Positions 27,205-36,287 of a stretch of DNA of 64,000 bases are shown here, in pieces. The translations under genes and the position numbers were made by a program. Each line of letters begins with the position of its first letter. Position 1 is the first letter of the stretch. The DNA comes from Anaerovibrio lipolyticus LB2005 (GTDB taxonomy: Bacteria; Bacillota; Negativicutes; Selenomonadales; Selenomonadaceae): the NCBI RefSeq assembly GCF_000621545.1, contig NZ_JHYA01000007.1, positions 1 to 64,000 of the forward strand, read 5' to 3'. A model generated the notes under the pieces. The model searched no databases and had not been told where the DNA came from. It was given only the letters and a program-made list of their open reading frames with translations.

Positions 27205-29772
27205 ATGGAACAGGAAAAATACACTCAGAGAGTTTTAAATACCTTACAGTCCGCACAACAGAATGCGGCACTTCGTTATCATCAGGAAATCACATCATTG
27301 CATGTGCTTATGGCACTGGCTCAGGAGCCTGAGGGACTTCTTGGAACTATTTTCCAGGAGGCTGGCGTGGATAACAGAATGTTGCAGACCAGTGTTGAGG
27401 AACATTTAAAGAAGATTCCTAGCGTCAAGGGACAGGACCGTCTGACCATGAGCATTGAGCTGGGACGGGTTATGGCCAAGGCTGAACAGCTGGCTGGCAA
27501 GATGGGAGATTCCTATATCAGCACTGAACATCTGCTGCTTGCCATCTGCGAGGATGGTGGGGATGAGGCCAGAGAGATTTGCAAGAGCTTCGGACTTACC
27601 AGCGGCAAGGTGAAGGATTCCATCAAGAAAAACAGAAAGCAGAATGTTAACTCCAGCAACCCGGAGGAAAGCTATCAGGCACTGGAAAAATATGGCCGTG
27701 ATCTGACCCAAGTGGCCCGTCAGGGGAAGCTGGATCCTGTAATTGGCCGTGATGAGGAAATACGTAGAACAATTGAGATTTTGTCCCGTCGTACCAAGAA
27801 CAATCCTGTGCTTATCGGTGAGCCAGGTGTTGGTAAAACTGCCATTGTGGAGGGCCTGGCCCGTCGTATTGTGGCTGGAGATGTGCCTGAATCATTAAAG
27901 AGCAAGACCCTTTACTCACTGGATATGGGTGCCCTTATTGCCGGAGCCAAGTATCGTGGTGAGTTTGAGGAGCGCTTAAAGGCTGTGCTTAATGAGGTAG
28001 TAAAATCTGACGGCCAGATACTTCTCTTTATTGATGAGGTTCATACCGTTGTCGGGGCAGGGGCTTCCGAGGGCTCTATGGATGCAGGAAATCTCCTGAA
28101 GCCAATGATGGCCCGCGGTGAGCTTAGATGTATTGGTGCCACAACATTAAATGAATACCGCAAATACATTGAAAAGGATACTGCCCTGGAGCGTCGTTTC
28201 CAGCCGGTTATGGTTGGTGAGCCAAGTGTGGAGGATACAATTTCCATTCTCCGTGGCTTGAAGGAGCGCTATGAGGTTCATCACGGAGTAAGAATTCGTG
28301 ATGCGGCTCTGGTTTCAGCGGCAGTTCTTTCAGACAGATATATATCTGACCGTTTCCTGCCAGATAAGGCCATTGATTTGGTGGATGAGGCTGCGGCCAA
28401 GCTCCGTACAGAAATTGAGTCTATGCCGGCTCCTCTTGATGAGGTTCGTCGTAAGATTTTACAGCTGGAAATTGAAGAACAGGCCCTGCAGAAGGAAACA
28501 GATGAGGCTGGTAAGGAAAAACTGGCAGCTATTCAAAAGGAAAAAGCCCAGCTTCAGCAGGAGCAGGAGGCCTTACAGGAGGAATGGGATTCTGAGCACC
28601 AGGCCATTCTCCGTATCCGTGGTATAAAGAAGGAAATGGATGCAGTCCGCAGTCAAATGGAAGCAGCAGAGCGTGACTATGATCTTAACCGCCTCTCTGA
28701 GCTTAAATACGGCAAACTGCCGGAGCTGGAAAAACAGCTTAAGGAGCAGGAGGAGGAAATGGCTGCCAAGGCCGGTGATGAACAGCTTTTGAAGGAAGAG
28801 GTTGGCGAGGAAGATATTGCCAAGGTTGTCAGCCGTTGGACTGGTATTCCTGTTACCAAGATGATGACCGGCGAGCGTGAAAAATTACTGCATTTGGAAG
28901 ACAATCTGCATCAGCGGGTTATAGGTCAGGACGAGGCTGTAACGGTGGTAAGTGAGGCTATACTCCGTGCCCGTGCTGGTATCAAGGCTCCAGACAGACC
29001 AATTGGTTCCTTTATATTCCTTGGTCCTACTGGAGTGGGCAAGACTGAGCTGGCCAAGACACTGGCAGAGTCGCTCTTTGATTCTGAGCGTAGTATGATT
29101 CGTATTGATATGAGTGAGTACATGGAGAAGCATTCTGTGGCTCGTCTTATCGGTGCGCCTCCTGGCTATGTGGGCTATGAGGAAGGTGGACAGCTTACGG
29201 AAGCAGTTCGCCGTCAGCCATATAGTGTTATTTTGCTGGATGAAATTGAGAAAGCACATCGTGATGTATTTAATGTCTTGCTGCAGATTTTGGATGATGG
29301 CCGTCTTACTGATGGCAAGGGACGTGTGGTAAACTTCAAGAATACCGTAATAATTATGACCTCAAATTTGGGCTCCCATGAGATTCTTAATAAGGATTAT
29401 GAGGAGGCTGAGGCAGCTGTAAAGGAAATTTTGAAGGATTATTTCCGTCCTGAGTTCCTGAACCGTGTGGATGATATTGTGGTATTCAAGGCTTTGGCAA
29501 AGGCACAGGTAAGGGAGATTGCCGATCTGATGCTGAAGAACCTCAACGAGCGTGTAAGCAAGCAGGTTAAGATTACTCTCAGCTGGGATGATGAGGTATT
29601 GCAGTATCTTTCCGATGAGGGCTATGAACCAAACTTCGGTGCCCGACCTCTCCGCCGTCTGTTGACCCGTGTAGTGGAAACGGAGCTTTCCAAGGCTATA
29701 ATCCGAGGAGATGTGGCAGAAGGAGATAATGTAGCTATGACAGTGACAGATGGACATATTTCTTTTAAATAA
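27205..29772 (+). CDS. clpB: ATP-dependent disaggregase ClpB
   Basis: An 855-residue Hsp100 disaggregase. It has an N-terminal Clp repeat domain (1-145), AAA+ module 1 with Walker A GEPGVGKT near residue 206, a long coiled-coil middle domain (about 400-530, [13 protein letters not shown]), and AAA+ module 2 with [10 protein letters not shown] near 607. The middle domain and the lack of a ClpP-binding loop distinguish it from ClpC and ClpA. GGAGGG precedes the ATG. The CtsR-like box at its promoter suggests heat control. Confidence 0.96.
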   Translation: MEQEKYTQRVLNTLQSAQQNAALRYHQEITSLHVLMALAQEPEGLLGTIFQEAGVDNRMLQTSVEEHLKKIPSVKGQDRLTMSIELGRVMAKAEQLAGKMGDSYISTEHLLLAICEDGGDEAREICKSFGLTSGKVKDSIKKNRKQNVNSSNPEESYQALEKYGRDLTQVARQGKLDPVIGRDEEIRRTIEILSRRTKNNPVLIGEPGVGKTAIVEGLARRIVAGDVPESLKSKTLYSLDMGALIAGAKYRGEFEERLKAVLNEVVKSDGQILLFIDEVHTVVGAGASEGSMDAGNLLKPMMARGELRCIGATTLNEYRKYIEKDTALERRFQPVMVGEPSVEDTISILRGLKERYEVHHGVRIRDAALVSAAVLSDRYISDRFLPDKAIDLVDEAAAKLRTEIESMPAPLDEVRRKILQLEIEEQALQKETDEAGKEKLAAIQKEKAQLQQEQEALQEEWDSEHQAILRIRGIKKEMDAVRSQMEAAERDYDLNRLSELKYGKLPELEKQLKEQEEEMAAKAGDEQLLKEEVGEEDIAKVVSRWTGIPVTKMMTGEREKLLHLEDNLHQRVIGQDEAVTVVSEAILRARAGIKAPDRPIGSFIFLGPTGVGKTELAKTLAESLFDSERSMIRIDMSEYMEKHSVARLIGAPPGYVGYEEGGQLTEAVRRQPYSVILLDEIEKAHRDVFNVLLQILDDGRLTDGKGRVVNFKNTVIIMTSNLGSHEILNKDYEEAEAAVKEILKDYFRPEFLNRVDDIVVFKALAKAQVREIADLMLKNLNERVSKQVKITLSWDDEVLQYLSDEGYEPNFGARPLRRLLTRVVETELSKAIIRGDVAEGDNVAMTVTDGHISFK

Positions 29773-29810
29773 GGTGGCTTGCAATGTAATAATTGCAAAT
29801 AGATAAACAA

Positions 29811-29857
29811 ATGGGTATTTGTAGAGGACAAAAACTTTACAGATACCCATATTTTTT
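29811..29857 (+). terminator. Terminator after clpB
   Basis: ATGGGTAT and ATACCCAT pair, extended by TGTA/TACA, and are followed by ATTTTTT. Confidence 0.78.
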
Positions 29858-29867
29858 ATAAAATTTC

Positions 29868-29896
29868 TTGAAAAACACCTATGGGTGTGATATATT
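29868..29896 (+). promoter_or_regulatory. Predicted promoter of the leuA leader
   Basis: TTGAAA and TATATT separated by 17 nt. The spacer holds a small palindrome ACACC-TATG-GGTGT. The start would be near 29903, just ahead of the T-box. Confidence 0.6.
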
Positions 29897-29904
29897 TAAC
29901 GGGT

Positions 29905-30190
29905 AAGTAAATATGAGAATGTGTTGATGAGGAATATTAGCATAAGGGAGCCTTTCAGAGAGCTGTCGGGAGGTGTGAGACAGCAGGTGAGCTTTTGTGA
30001 ACTGGCCTTTGAACAGCCAGCTGAATTCATCTTATAGGTGATAGTAGGTGACGCCGGGTCTGACCGTTATATCAGGGGGATATGAAGTCATGGTGTTTGA
30101 CCGTATCCGTTGAGTGCGTGCTTTGGCACGAAATTGAGTGGTACCACGAAAGACAGCCTTTCGTCTCTTTGGAGATGAGAGGCTTTTTTA
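29905..30190 (+). promoter_or_regulatory. T-box leader (leucine) controlling leuA
   Basis: The 5' half has Stem I features (AGAGAGCTGTCGGG, then GGTGTGAGACAGC). The specifier side reads GAA-CTG-GCCTTTGAAC, with the triplet CTG at 30002-30004, a leucine codon. The 3' half has the T-box sequence TGAGTGGTACCACG (30135-30148), close to the consensus AGGGTGGTACCGCG, followed by a terminator hairpin. Uncharged tRNA-Leu would favour the antiterminator and turn on leuA. Confidence 0.93.
30155..30190 (+). terminator. Regulated terminator of the leuA T-box
   Basis: AGCCT and GTCTC pair with GAGAT and GAGGCT around a short loop, followed by TTTTTTA. It competes with the antiterminator that includes the T-box sequence. 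Confidence 0.85.
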
Positions 30191-30199
30191 TTGCAAGCT

Positions 30200-30247
30200 G
30201 GCCTCATCCGTCACGCTTCGCGTGCCACCTTTCCCATAGGGGAAGGC
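30200..30247 (+). repeat. Short palindromic intergenic element, copy 2
   Basis: Two hairpins in a row (CACGC-TTC-GCGTG, then CCTTTCCC-ATA-GGGGAAGG) between the T-box and leuA. It ends in the same GGGGAAGGC as the element after recO at 12203-12240, with an aligned CTCCG/ATCCG segment before it. Confidence 0.45.
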
Positions 30248-30271
30248 AATACAACATAGGGGGAGAATATA

Positions 30272-31942
30272 ATGAAGAATTTTACAAAATATTCCAAGGG
30301 GTATTATATGCCACCAAAGCCAGATATGAGCTGGATGTACAAGGAACATCCGGAAAAGGCACCTAAATGGTGTTCTGTGGATCTTCGAGATGGCAACCAG
30401 GCCCTTATTATTCCTATGAGTTTGGATGAAAAGATAGAGTTCTTTAAGATGCTGGTGGAGGTAGGCTTTAAGGAAATCGAAGTTGGCTTCCCTGCTGCTT
30501 CCGAGACGGAGTACACCTTCCTGCGCAAATTGGTAGAGGATAATCTTATTCCTGATGATGTAACGGTTCAGGTGCTGACCCAGGCCCGTGAGCATATTAT
30601 AAAGAAAACCTTTGAGGCACTGGAAGGTGTAAAGAACGCCATTGTTCATGTGTACAATTCCACCTCTGTGGCCCAGCGTCAGCAGGTTTTCAGAATGTCC
30701 AAGGAAGAAATCAAGCAGATTGCCGTGGATGGTGCCAAGCTGTTAAAGAAACTGACGGAAGAGGCTGGGGCAGATTATCGCTTCGAGTATTCCCCAGAGA
30801 GCTTTACTGGCACTGAGCCAGAGTACGCTCTGGAGGTTTGTAATGCGGTATTGGATGTATGGCAGCCAACTCCTGATCACAAGGCCATTATTAATATCCC
30901 GGTAACTGTGGAAATGTCCATGCCCCATGTATATGCCATGCAGGTGGCATATATTTCCCAGAACCTTAAATATCGTGATGCAGTGGAGCTTTCACTTCAT
31001 CCGCACAACGACAGAGGCTGTGGCGTAGCAGATACAGAGCTGGGGCTGCTGGCAGGTGCTGACCGCGTTGAGGGTACTCTCTTTGGAAACGGCGAGCGTA
31101 CAGGTAACGTGGATATTGTCACTCTTGCCATGAATATGTTTGTTTTAGGAGTTGATCCTGAGCTGGATTTCACCGATATGCCAAAGCTGGTTGATCTTTA
31201 TGAAAAGGTAACCCGTATGCAGGTGCCACCTCGTCAGCCTTATGCCGGGGCTCTGGTATTTGCCGCCTTCTCCGGCTCTCATCAGGATGCTATTGCCAAG
31301 GGCATGAAGTGGCGTGATGAAAAGGATCCTGACCACTGGACTACACCATATCTTCCTATTGATCCACACGATGTGGGCCGCGAATATGATGGGGATGTTA
31401 TCCGTATTAACAGCCAGTCCGGCAAGGGTGGCGTGGCCTTTATTATGGAGCAGAAATATGGCATTACCATGCCTAAGAAGATGCGCGAGGATTTTGGCTA
31501 TTGCGTAAAGAGTGTATCTGACCACAAGCATAAGGAGCTTATGCCGGATGAAATCTATCAGATTTTCCATGATAATTATGTAAATGTGGAGACTCCATAT
31601 AAGCTCATTGATTTTACTTTGAGAAAGGATGTGGATGGCAGCCGCTGTGGCGTTGTTGATCTGGAAATCGACGGTAAGATGGTAACCTTCAATGCCCGCG
31701 GTAACGGCCGTCTGGATGCAGTGTCTAACGCTATTCAGGAGAATACCGATATAAAATACACAGACCTGACATACAGTGAGCATGCTTTGGAAATCGGTGC
31801 CAATTCACGGGCCATGGCCTATATTGGTATTACAGGCACAGATGGCAAGATAACATGGGGTGCTGGTATGGATACAGATATTATCACGGCGTCCATAATG
31901 GCTCTCTTTAGTGCCATGAACAGAATGAAGGCTGGAAAATAA
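30272..31942 (+). CDS. leuA: 2-isopropylmalate synthase (type 2, LeuA)
   Basis: A 556-residue enzyme for the first step of leucine synthesis: acetyl-CoA plus 2-oxoisovalerate gives 2-isopropylmalate. The catalytic barrel has VDLRDGNQAL near residue 35, metal-binding HPHNDRG near 242 and the NGERTGNVD segment. The C-terminal regulatory domain spans about 430-556. The opening YYMPPKPDMSWMYKEHP is typical of the longer type 2 form found in yeast and Corynebacterium. GGGGGAG precedes the ATG. Under leucine T-box control and apparently a single gene, with no leuB, leuC or leuD beside it. Confidence 0.95.
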   Translation: MKNFTKYSKGYYMPPKPDMSWMYKEHPEKAPKWCSVDLRDGNQALIIPMSLDEKIEFFKMLVEVGFKEIEVGFPAASETEYTFLRKLVEDNLIPDDVTVQVLTQAREHIIKKTFEALEGVKNAIVHVYNSTSVAQRQQVFRMSKEEIKQIAVDGAKLLKKLTEEAGADYRFEYSPESFTGTEPEYALEVCNAVLDVWQPTPDHKAIINIPVTVEMSMPHVYAMQVAYISQNLKYRDAVELSLHPHNDRGCGVADTELGLLAGADRVEGTLFGNGERTGNVDIVTLAMNMFVLGVDPELDFTDMPKLVDLYEKVTRMQVPPRQPYAGALVFAAFSGSHQDAIAKGMKWRDEKDPDHWTTPYLPIDPHDVGREYDGDVIRINSQSGKGGVAFIMEQKYGITMPKKMREDFGYCVKSVSDHKHKELMPDEIYQIFHDNYVNVETPYKLIDFTLRKDVDGSRCGVVDLEIDGKMVTFNARGNGRLDAVSNAIQENTDIKYTDLTYSEHALEIGANSRAMAYIGITGTDGKITWGAGMDTDIITASIMALFSAMNRMKAGK

Positions 31943-31955
31943 AACGAAACTATCA

Positions 31956-32142
31956 GGGACAAGGACAAGTATCTATCGCACAGTTTCGTTGCTAAAACTA
32001 TTGTTTTGCTTTTAATTAGTCATTGAGAAAAATCCAAACTCGCTTCGCTCAAACAATGGATGTTTTCTCAATGTGTAAGAATGCAAAAAATAGTTTCTTA
32101 ACGCACCGAAACTTAACTGCGCTATCTACTTGTCCTCGTCCC
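31956..32142. repeat. Long imperfect palindrome, copy A (about 187 bp)
   Basis: The left arm from GGGACAAGGACAAGTATC and the right arm ending CTACTTGTCCTCGTCCC pair over most of 80 bases each. The centre at 32037-32055 is AACTCGCTTCGCTCAAACA. Copy B at 47045-47230 has the same 19-bp centre, inverted, and related arm sequence (CTAAAACT, then TTGCT). The RNA would form a long hairpin. No gene inside; this explains most of the leuA-dtd gap. Confidence 0.8.
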
Positions 32143-32175
32143 ATATTATTCACTATAATTGTATTATGTACTTTT

Positions 32176-32198
32176 AAGAGGAGTATTTTGCTCCTCTT
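32176..32198 (+). terminator. Hairpin in the dtd leader
   Basis: AAGAGGAG-TATTTTG-CTCCTCTT followed by TATTATT, about 30 nt before dtd. It is a weak terminator or a leader structure. Confidence 0.4.
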
Positions 32199-32226
32199 TA
32201 TTATTGTCAGTAAGCAGGAGGAAAAA

Positions 32227-32676
32227 ATGAGAGCTGTTGTTACCCGTGTTAATTCTGCTTCCGTGGAAATTGATGGTAAAATTCATGGAGCTATAGATAA
32301 GGGCTTTTTGGTATTGCTGGGGGTTGGCCCGGATGATACAGAGGAGGATGCGGCTATTATGGCGGAGAAAATCTGCAACTGCCGTATCTTTCCTGATGAA
32401 GAGGACAAGATGAATCTTAATTTGGAGGCAGTGGGTGGGAGCTTGCTGGTGGTGTCCCAGTTTACCTTGTTTGCCGATGTGAAAAAGCGCCGTCCCAGCT
32501 TTTCAGGAGCAGGCAAGCCTGATATAGCCATACCTCTTTATGAGAAATTCATGTCCATTTGCCGGGAAAAGGGATTTAGGGTGGAGCATGGTGAATTCGG
32601 TGCTATGATGAAGGTTTCTTCCGAAAATGATGGCCCTGTAACCTTATTGTTTGATACTGCCGAATGGCGCAAATAA
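32227..32676 (+). CDS. dtd: D-aminoacyl-tRNA deacylase
   Basis: A 149-residue DTD enzyme that removes D-amino acids (and mischarged glycine) from tRNA. Both active-site motifs are present: SQFTLFAD near residue 78 and the C-terminal NDGPVTLLFDT. The start MRAVVTRVNSASVEIDG is typical. ATG 32227 follows CAGGAGG; open sequence further upstream in frame lies in the palindrome and is not coding. Confidence 0.96.
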   Translation: MRAVVTRVNSASVEIDGKIHGAIDKGFLVLLGVGPDDTEEDAAIMAEKICNCRIFPDEEDKMNLNLEAVGGSLLVVSQFTLFADVKKRRPSFSGAGKPDIAIPLYEKFMSICREKGFRVEHGEFGAMMKVSSENDGPVTLLFDTAEWRK

Positions 32677-32712
32677 TAGGCTAAATTAGTGATGCTTTAG
32701 CCCCTGCCTTCC

Positions 32713-32741
32713 TTGACACTATTTGCATATTTCAGTAAAAT
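32713..32741 (+). promoter_or_regulatory. Predicted rny promoter
   Basis: Perfect TTGACA and TAAAAT separated by 17 nt, about 90 nt before the proposed rny start. Confidence 0.65.
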
Positions 32742-32829
32742 AAAATAGTATGGCTGGGTAAACCATTCCAGTCAAAAATAATGATAATTAATGCTTAGAG
32801 AGGCTTAAAAATTAGTAGGGAGGTGTGTT

Positions 32830-34368
32830 ATTATCATTGAAATAGTTGGAGCAGCTGTTGTTGCCCTGGTATTGGGCGGCTTTGGCGGATATATGATGCG
32901 TAAGCAGGCAGCCGAGCAGCAGATTGGTTCTGCTGAGGAAGAAGCAAAGCGTATCGTTCGTGATGCTGAGGAAAAAGGTGAAGCAGCAAAGAAAATGAAG
33001 CTGCTGGAGGCGAAGGAGGATGTCCATCGTCTGCGTCAGGAGCTTGATAAGGATACTCGTGAGCGTCGCTCCGAGATTCAGCGCCATGAGCGCCGTATAG
33101 TTCAGAAGGAAGAAAATCTTGACCGCAAGATTGATGCCCTGGAGAAGAAGGAGGAGAACCTTGCTTCTCGGGAGGCCAAGCTGGAAAAGAGCCAGGCTGA
33201 GATTACGGAGCTGCATGAAAAGCAGAAGGAAGAGCTGGAGCGTATTTCCGGTCTTTCTCCTGAAGAGGCCAAGAACATGTTGTTGGCAGAGGTAGAGGAA
33301 GAGCTGAAGCATGAAAAGGCCATTATGATTAAGGAATATGAGCAGCAGACTAAGGACGAGGCTGAAAAGAAGGCAAGAAATATTATTTCTTTGGCAATTC
33401 AGCGTTGTGCTGCTGATCATGTTGCAGAGACTACAGTTTCTGTTGTAGCCCTGCCAAATGACGAAATGAAGGGCCGTATCATCGGTCGCGAGGGCCGTAA
33501 CATTCGCGCTCTTGAAACCATGACTGGTATTGACCTGATTATTGATGACACCCCAGAGGCTGTTATCCTTTCCGGTTTTGATCCTGTTCGCCGTGAGGTG
33601 GCACGTATCGCACTGGAAAAGCTAATTACCGATGGCCGTATTCATCCAGCAAGAATCGAGGAAATGGTTGACAAGGCCCGCCGTGAGGTGGAGCAGCGTA
33701 TTAAGGAAGCCGGCGAGCAGGCAACCTTTGATACTGGTGTTCATGGCCTGCACCCAGAGATGATTAAGCTGCTGGGTCGTCTGAGATATCGTACAAGCTA
33801 TGGTCAGAATGTACTGAATCATTCTATTGAGGTTTCTCACTTGGCTGGTATGATGGCTGCAGAGCTGGGCGTAGATGTTATGCTGGCAAAGCGTGCAGGT
33901 CTTATCCATGATATTGGTAAGTCTATCGACAATGAGGTTGAGGGTACTCATGTTACTATTGGTGCTGATATTGCCAAGAAGTACAGAGAGTCCAAGAATG
34001 TTATTAATGCCATCGCCGCTCATCATGGCGACGAGGAGCCTATGACTGTTGAGGCAGTTCTGGTGGCAGCAGCGGATGCTGTATCTGCAGCCCGTCCTGG
34101 TGCCCGTCGTGAAAGCCTTGAAACTTATCTGAAGCGTCTTACCCGTCTCGAGGAAATCGCTGAGTCCTTCAATGGTGTTGAGCGTTGCTTCGCCATTCAG
34201 GCTGGCCGCGAAATCCGCGTAATGGTTAAGCCGGATAAGGTTGATGATGTGGAAGCAGTTGCACTTGCTCATGATATCGTTAAGAAGATTGAGGCTGAGC
34301 TGGAATATCCAGGCCAGATCAAGGCAACCATCATCCGCGAAACCCGCGTAGTAGATTACGCAAAATAA
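32830..34368 (+). CDS. rny: Ribonuclease Y
   Basis: A membrane-bound endoribonuclease of about 512 residues that starts mRNA decay. It has an N-terminal membrane helix ([21 protein letters not shown]), a long coiled coil to about residue 200, a KH domain ([13 protein letters not shown]) and an HD domain with HSIEVSHL and HDIGKS. The start is unusual: the only standard codon nearby, TTG 32872, lies inside the membrane helix without a ribosome site, while GGGAGG (32818-32823) is 6 nt before an ATT codon at 32830. ATT (or the next ATC, or GTT 32827) is therefore the likely start. Confidence 0.95.
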   Translation: MIIEIVGAAVVALVLGGFGGYMMRKQAAEQQIGSAEEEAKRIVRDAEEKGEAAKKMKLLEAKEDVHRLRQELDKDTRERRSEIQRHERRIVQKEENLDRKIDALEKKEENLASREAKLEKSQAEITELHEKQKEELERISGLSPEEAKNMLLAEVEEELKHEKAIMIKEYEQQTKDEAEKKARNIISLAIQRCAADHVAETTVSVVALPNDEMKGRIIGREGRNIRALETMTGIDLIIDDTPEAVILSGFDPVRREVARIALEKLITDGRIHPARIEEMVDKARREVEQRIKEAGEQATFDTGVHGLHPEMIKLLGRLRYRTSYGQNVLNHSIEVSHLAGMMAAELGVDVMLAKRAGLIHDIGKSIDNEVEGTHVTIGADIAKKYRESKNVINAIAAHHGDEEPMTVEAVLVAAADAVSAARPGARRESLETYLKRLTRLEEIAESFNGVERCFAIQAGREIRVMVKPDKVDDVEAVALAHDIVKKIEAELEYPGQIKATIIRETRVVDYAK

Positions 34369-34385
34369 TATTAAATAACAAAATT

Positions 34386-34432
34386 AAAACCGGTGTGGTT
34401 CATCAATAAATGATGCACTACACCGGTTTTTG
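34386..34432 (+). terminator. Terminator after rny
   Basis: AAACCGGTGTGGT and CATCA pair with TGATG and ACTACACCGGTTT, followed by TTTGG. A very stable hairpin 18 nt after the stop. Confidence 0.8.
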
Positions 34433-34570
34433 GTTGCGTTTATAATGCCATGGAAACCACGTCCCATGTTGTTAAAAATAATTAAAGGATTTATAGAAGT
34501 AATATCGAATAAAGAACAGAAAAAGAGTTTAATACTTATTATGTTACTTATGTAATTTGGAGGGATAAGC

Positions 34571-35845
34571 ATGGCGCAGTATTGTCATAAATGTGGAAAT
34601 AAACTCGATGAAGAAGCTGTATTTTGCCCAAAATGTGGAGCTAAAGTAGCTTCAACTGCTGCTGCAGGGTGGACTTGTTCTTCATGTGGTGCCAATAATG
34701 ACGAAAGCGACAGTTTTTGCAGTAAATGCGGTACTGCTAAAAATAGTGTTCCAGCGGTTCGTAATGTATCTATGGTTTCAACCAAGCCATCTCCGCCAGA
34801 AAACTACGATTACAATGATGAAGAACTAACAGGATTCCAGGCATGGCTGGCAGAAGGTAATAATAAACGCTTTCTTATAATAGGTGTAGTATTGACATTG
34901 ATTGTTGGTATAGCATCATTTTTATTTTTCCGTGGCATGAGTGAAGATGACTATTTAAAAAACTATGGTGCTGTTTCCAGAACTTTATCGGAATCTCATG
35001 ACATGCTTGTCAATAATGTAACAATGTCAAGTGTAAAAGAAGAACAGGTGGGGCAATTAAAGAAGGATTTGGAACAGGAAAAGCAGGAGATAGATGCCTT
35101 GGCAGAGACATTTGCCGGGATGAAACCGTTTAGAAATTACGAAAAACAACATAAAGATGTAATTGAGCTTCTTCAGAAAGAAAGTTCAGTTTTTGACAGT
35201 GTTATAACAATATGTTCAAATCCTATAACCCCAGATAATGATGCACTTTTGGAGAAGGTTAAGAATGATACAGATGCTATAAAGACATTGAGTGCTGATA
35301 TTTCTGTTCCTAATACAAGCTTGACTACAGCTTCTGATATTACAATGCTTTATCAGCATTTGCAGAATATTGTTACAGAACAACGCAAGATTAATAAGGA
35401 GAAAATGGAAAAACTTGAGGCAATGAAGAAATTCTTCAATGCCATGGATGATGCAATACAGAAATATGATACATCTAAAACTGATATGCATCAGCTACTT
35501 CAGACAGCCCGTAAAGGTGATATGCTTTGGATGGATTATTTCCGCCAGTTAGATAATGTAAAATCTGCAAGGCAAGGGGTAAAAAATAAGGTATCTGGTT
35601 TAAGTGCTCCGGCGGGAACCGAAGCATTGCGTTCTGAATTGATAGATATTTTAAGTGAATCAATTCGTTATTGTGAACAGATGCGTATCGCTGCTAATCT
35701 CCAATTCCGTGATTACTATGTATCCGCTGGCCGTGTGGAACAAAAGGCAAAGGAAATGGATCCACAGATTCAAGCTTCCTATGATAACTTCATGGCAAAG
35801 TATAAGGCTGAGAAAGAGCGACTTACAAATATTAAAAATTTATGA
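34571..35845 (+). CDS. Double zinc-ribbon membrane protein, unknown function
   Basis: A 424-residue protein with two zinc ribbons: CHKCG and CPKCG in the first 24 residues, then CSSCG and CSKCG at about 36-56. A linker leads to one membrane helix (about 97-117, LIIGVVLTLIVGIASFLFF), then about 300 mostly helical, charged residues with coiled-coil character and no known domain. By the positive-inside rule the ribbons are probably cytoplasmic and the helical part outside. GGAGG precedes ATG 34571. It starts an accessory block between rny and ymdB. The function is not recognised. Confidence 0.8.
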   Translation: MAQYCHKCGNKLDEEAVFCPKCGAKVASTAAAGWTCSSCGANNDESDSFCSKCGTAKNSVPAVRNVSMVSTKPSPPENYDYNDEELTGFQAWLAEGNNKRFLIIGVVLTLIVGIASFLFFRGMSEDDYLKNYGAVSRTLSESHDMLVNNVTMSSVKEEQVGQLKKDLEQEKQEIDALAETFAGMKPFRNYEKQHKDVIELLQKESSVFDSVITICSNPITPDNDALLEKVKNDTDAIKTLSADISVPNTSLTTASDITMLYQHLQNIVTEQRKINKEKMEKLEAMKKFFNAMDDAIQKYDTSKTDMHQLLQTARKGDMLWMDYFRQLDNVKSARQGVKNKVSGLSAPAGTEALRSELIDILSESIRYCEQMRIAANLQFRDYYVSAGRVEQKAKEMDPQIQASYDNFMAKYKAEKERLTNIKNL

Positions 35846-35917
35846 GAAGAGTGACTTTGGGGATGCAATGTATAGAGCCATATAGTCAAATATAAATTTC
35901 AAGTTTGGGGGTATATT

Positions 35918-35986
35918 ATGAAAGGACTACACGAGTTGATTGTGGTAAACCTTTTTTGCATTTCGTATGTCAATATAGAATGGTAA
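35918..35986 (+). CDS. Very short possible ORF (22 codons)
   Basis: ATG behind TTGGGGG opens a 22-codon frame (MKGLHELIVVNLFCISYVNIEW). It may be a remnant or a chance frame. It lies in the AT-rich gap between the double zinc-ribbon gene and the next small ORF. Low confidence that it is expressed. Confidence 0.15.
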   Translation: MKGLHELIVVNLFCISYVNIEW

Positions 35987-36029
35987 GCTAAATTACATTT
36001 CGTTGCTTTTATAATCTGGAGGGGTGAAC

Positions 36030-36203
36030 ATGGCACATTTTATGCCTATGGAAGAAGATAATGATACTACTAACTCCGAAAGACAGCATGAGATAATCGT
36101 TTTAAGGAAAAAAGTTATGACGGCGGAGCAGTACAGAATAGAAGGAAGTGAAACTATTTCCATAGCCGAAGCTAAGGAACGATTATATAGGCGTTATAAG
36201 TAA
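36030..36203 (+). CDS. Small hypothetical protein (57 residues)
   Basis: A small charged protein, not recognised. ATG 36030 has a strong GGAGGGG site 5 nt upstream. The 57 residues start MAHFMPMEEDNDTTN, contain MTAEQYRIEGSETISIAEAK and end RLYRRYK. There is no membrane helix or signal peptide. The second half, with predicted short helices and a basic end, could bind nucleic acid or a partner, but nothing firm can be said. It lies 84 nt before the acetolactate decarboxylase gene. Confidence 0.6.
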   Translation: MAHFMPMEEDNDTTNSERQHEIIVLRKKVMTAEQYRIEGSETISIAEAKERLYRRYK

Positions 36204-36287
36204 AATAAATAATCAAAATAGAGGAATGTTTACGGCTAATGGCGAAATTAACGGAAGTTAATAACTGTATTGTGGAGGTTGAGTATT

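Noticed and set aside
32023-32226. Upstream extension of dtd to 32023
   Set aside because: The extra 68 codons lie in the palindromic repeat and an AT-rich leader, and a strong ribosome site exists at the ATG at 32227.
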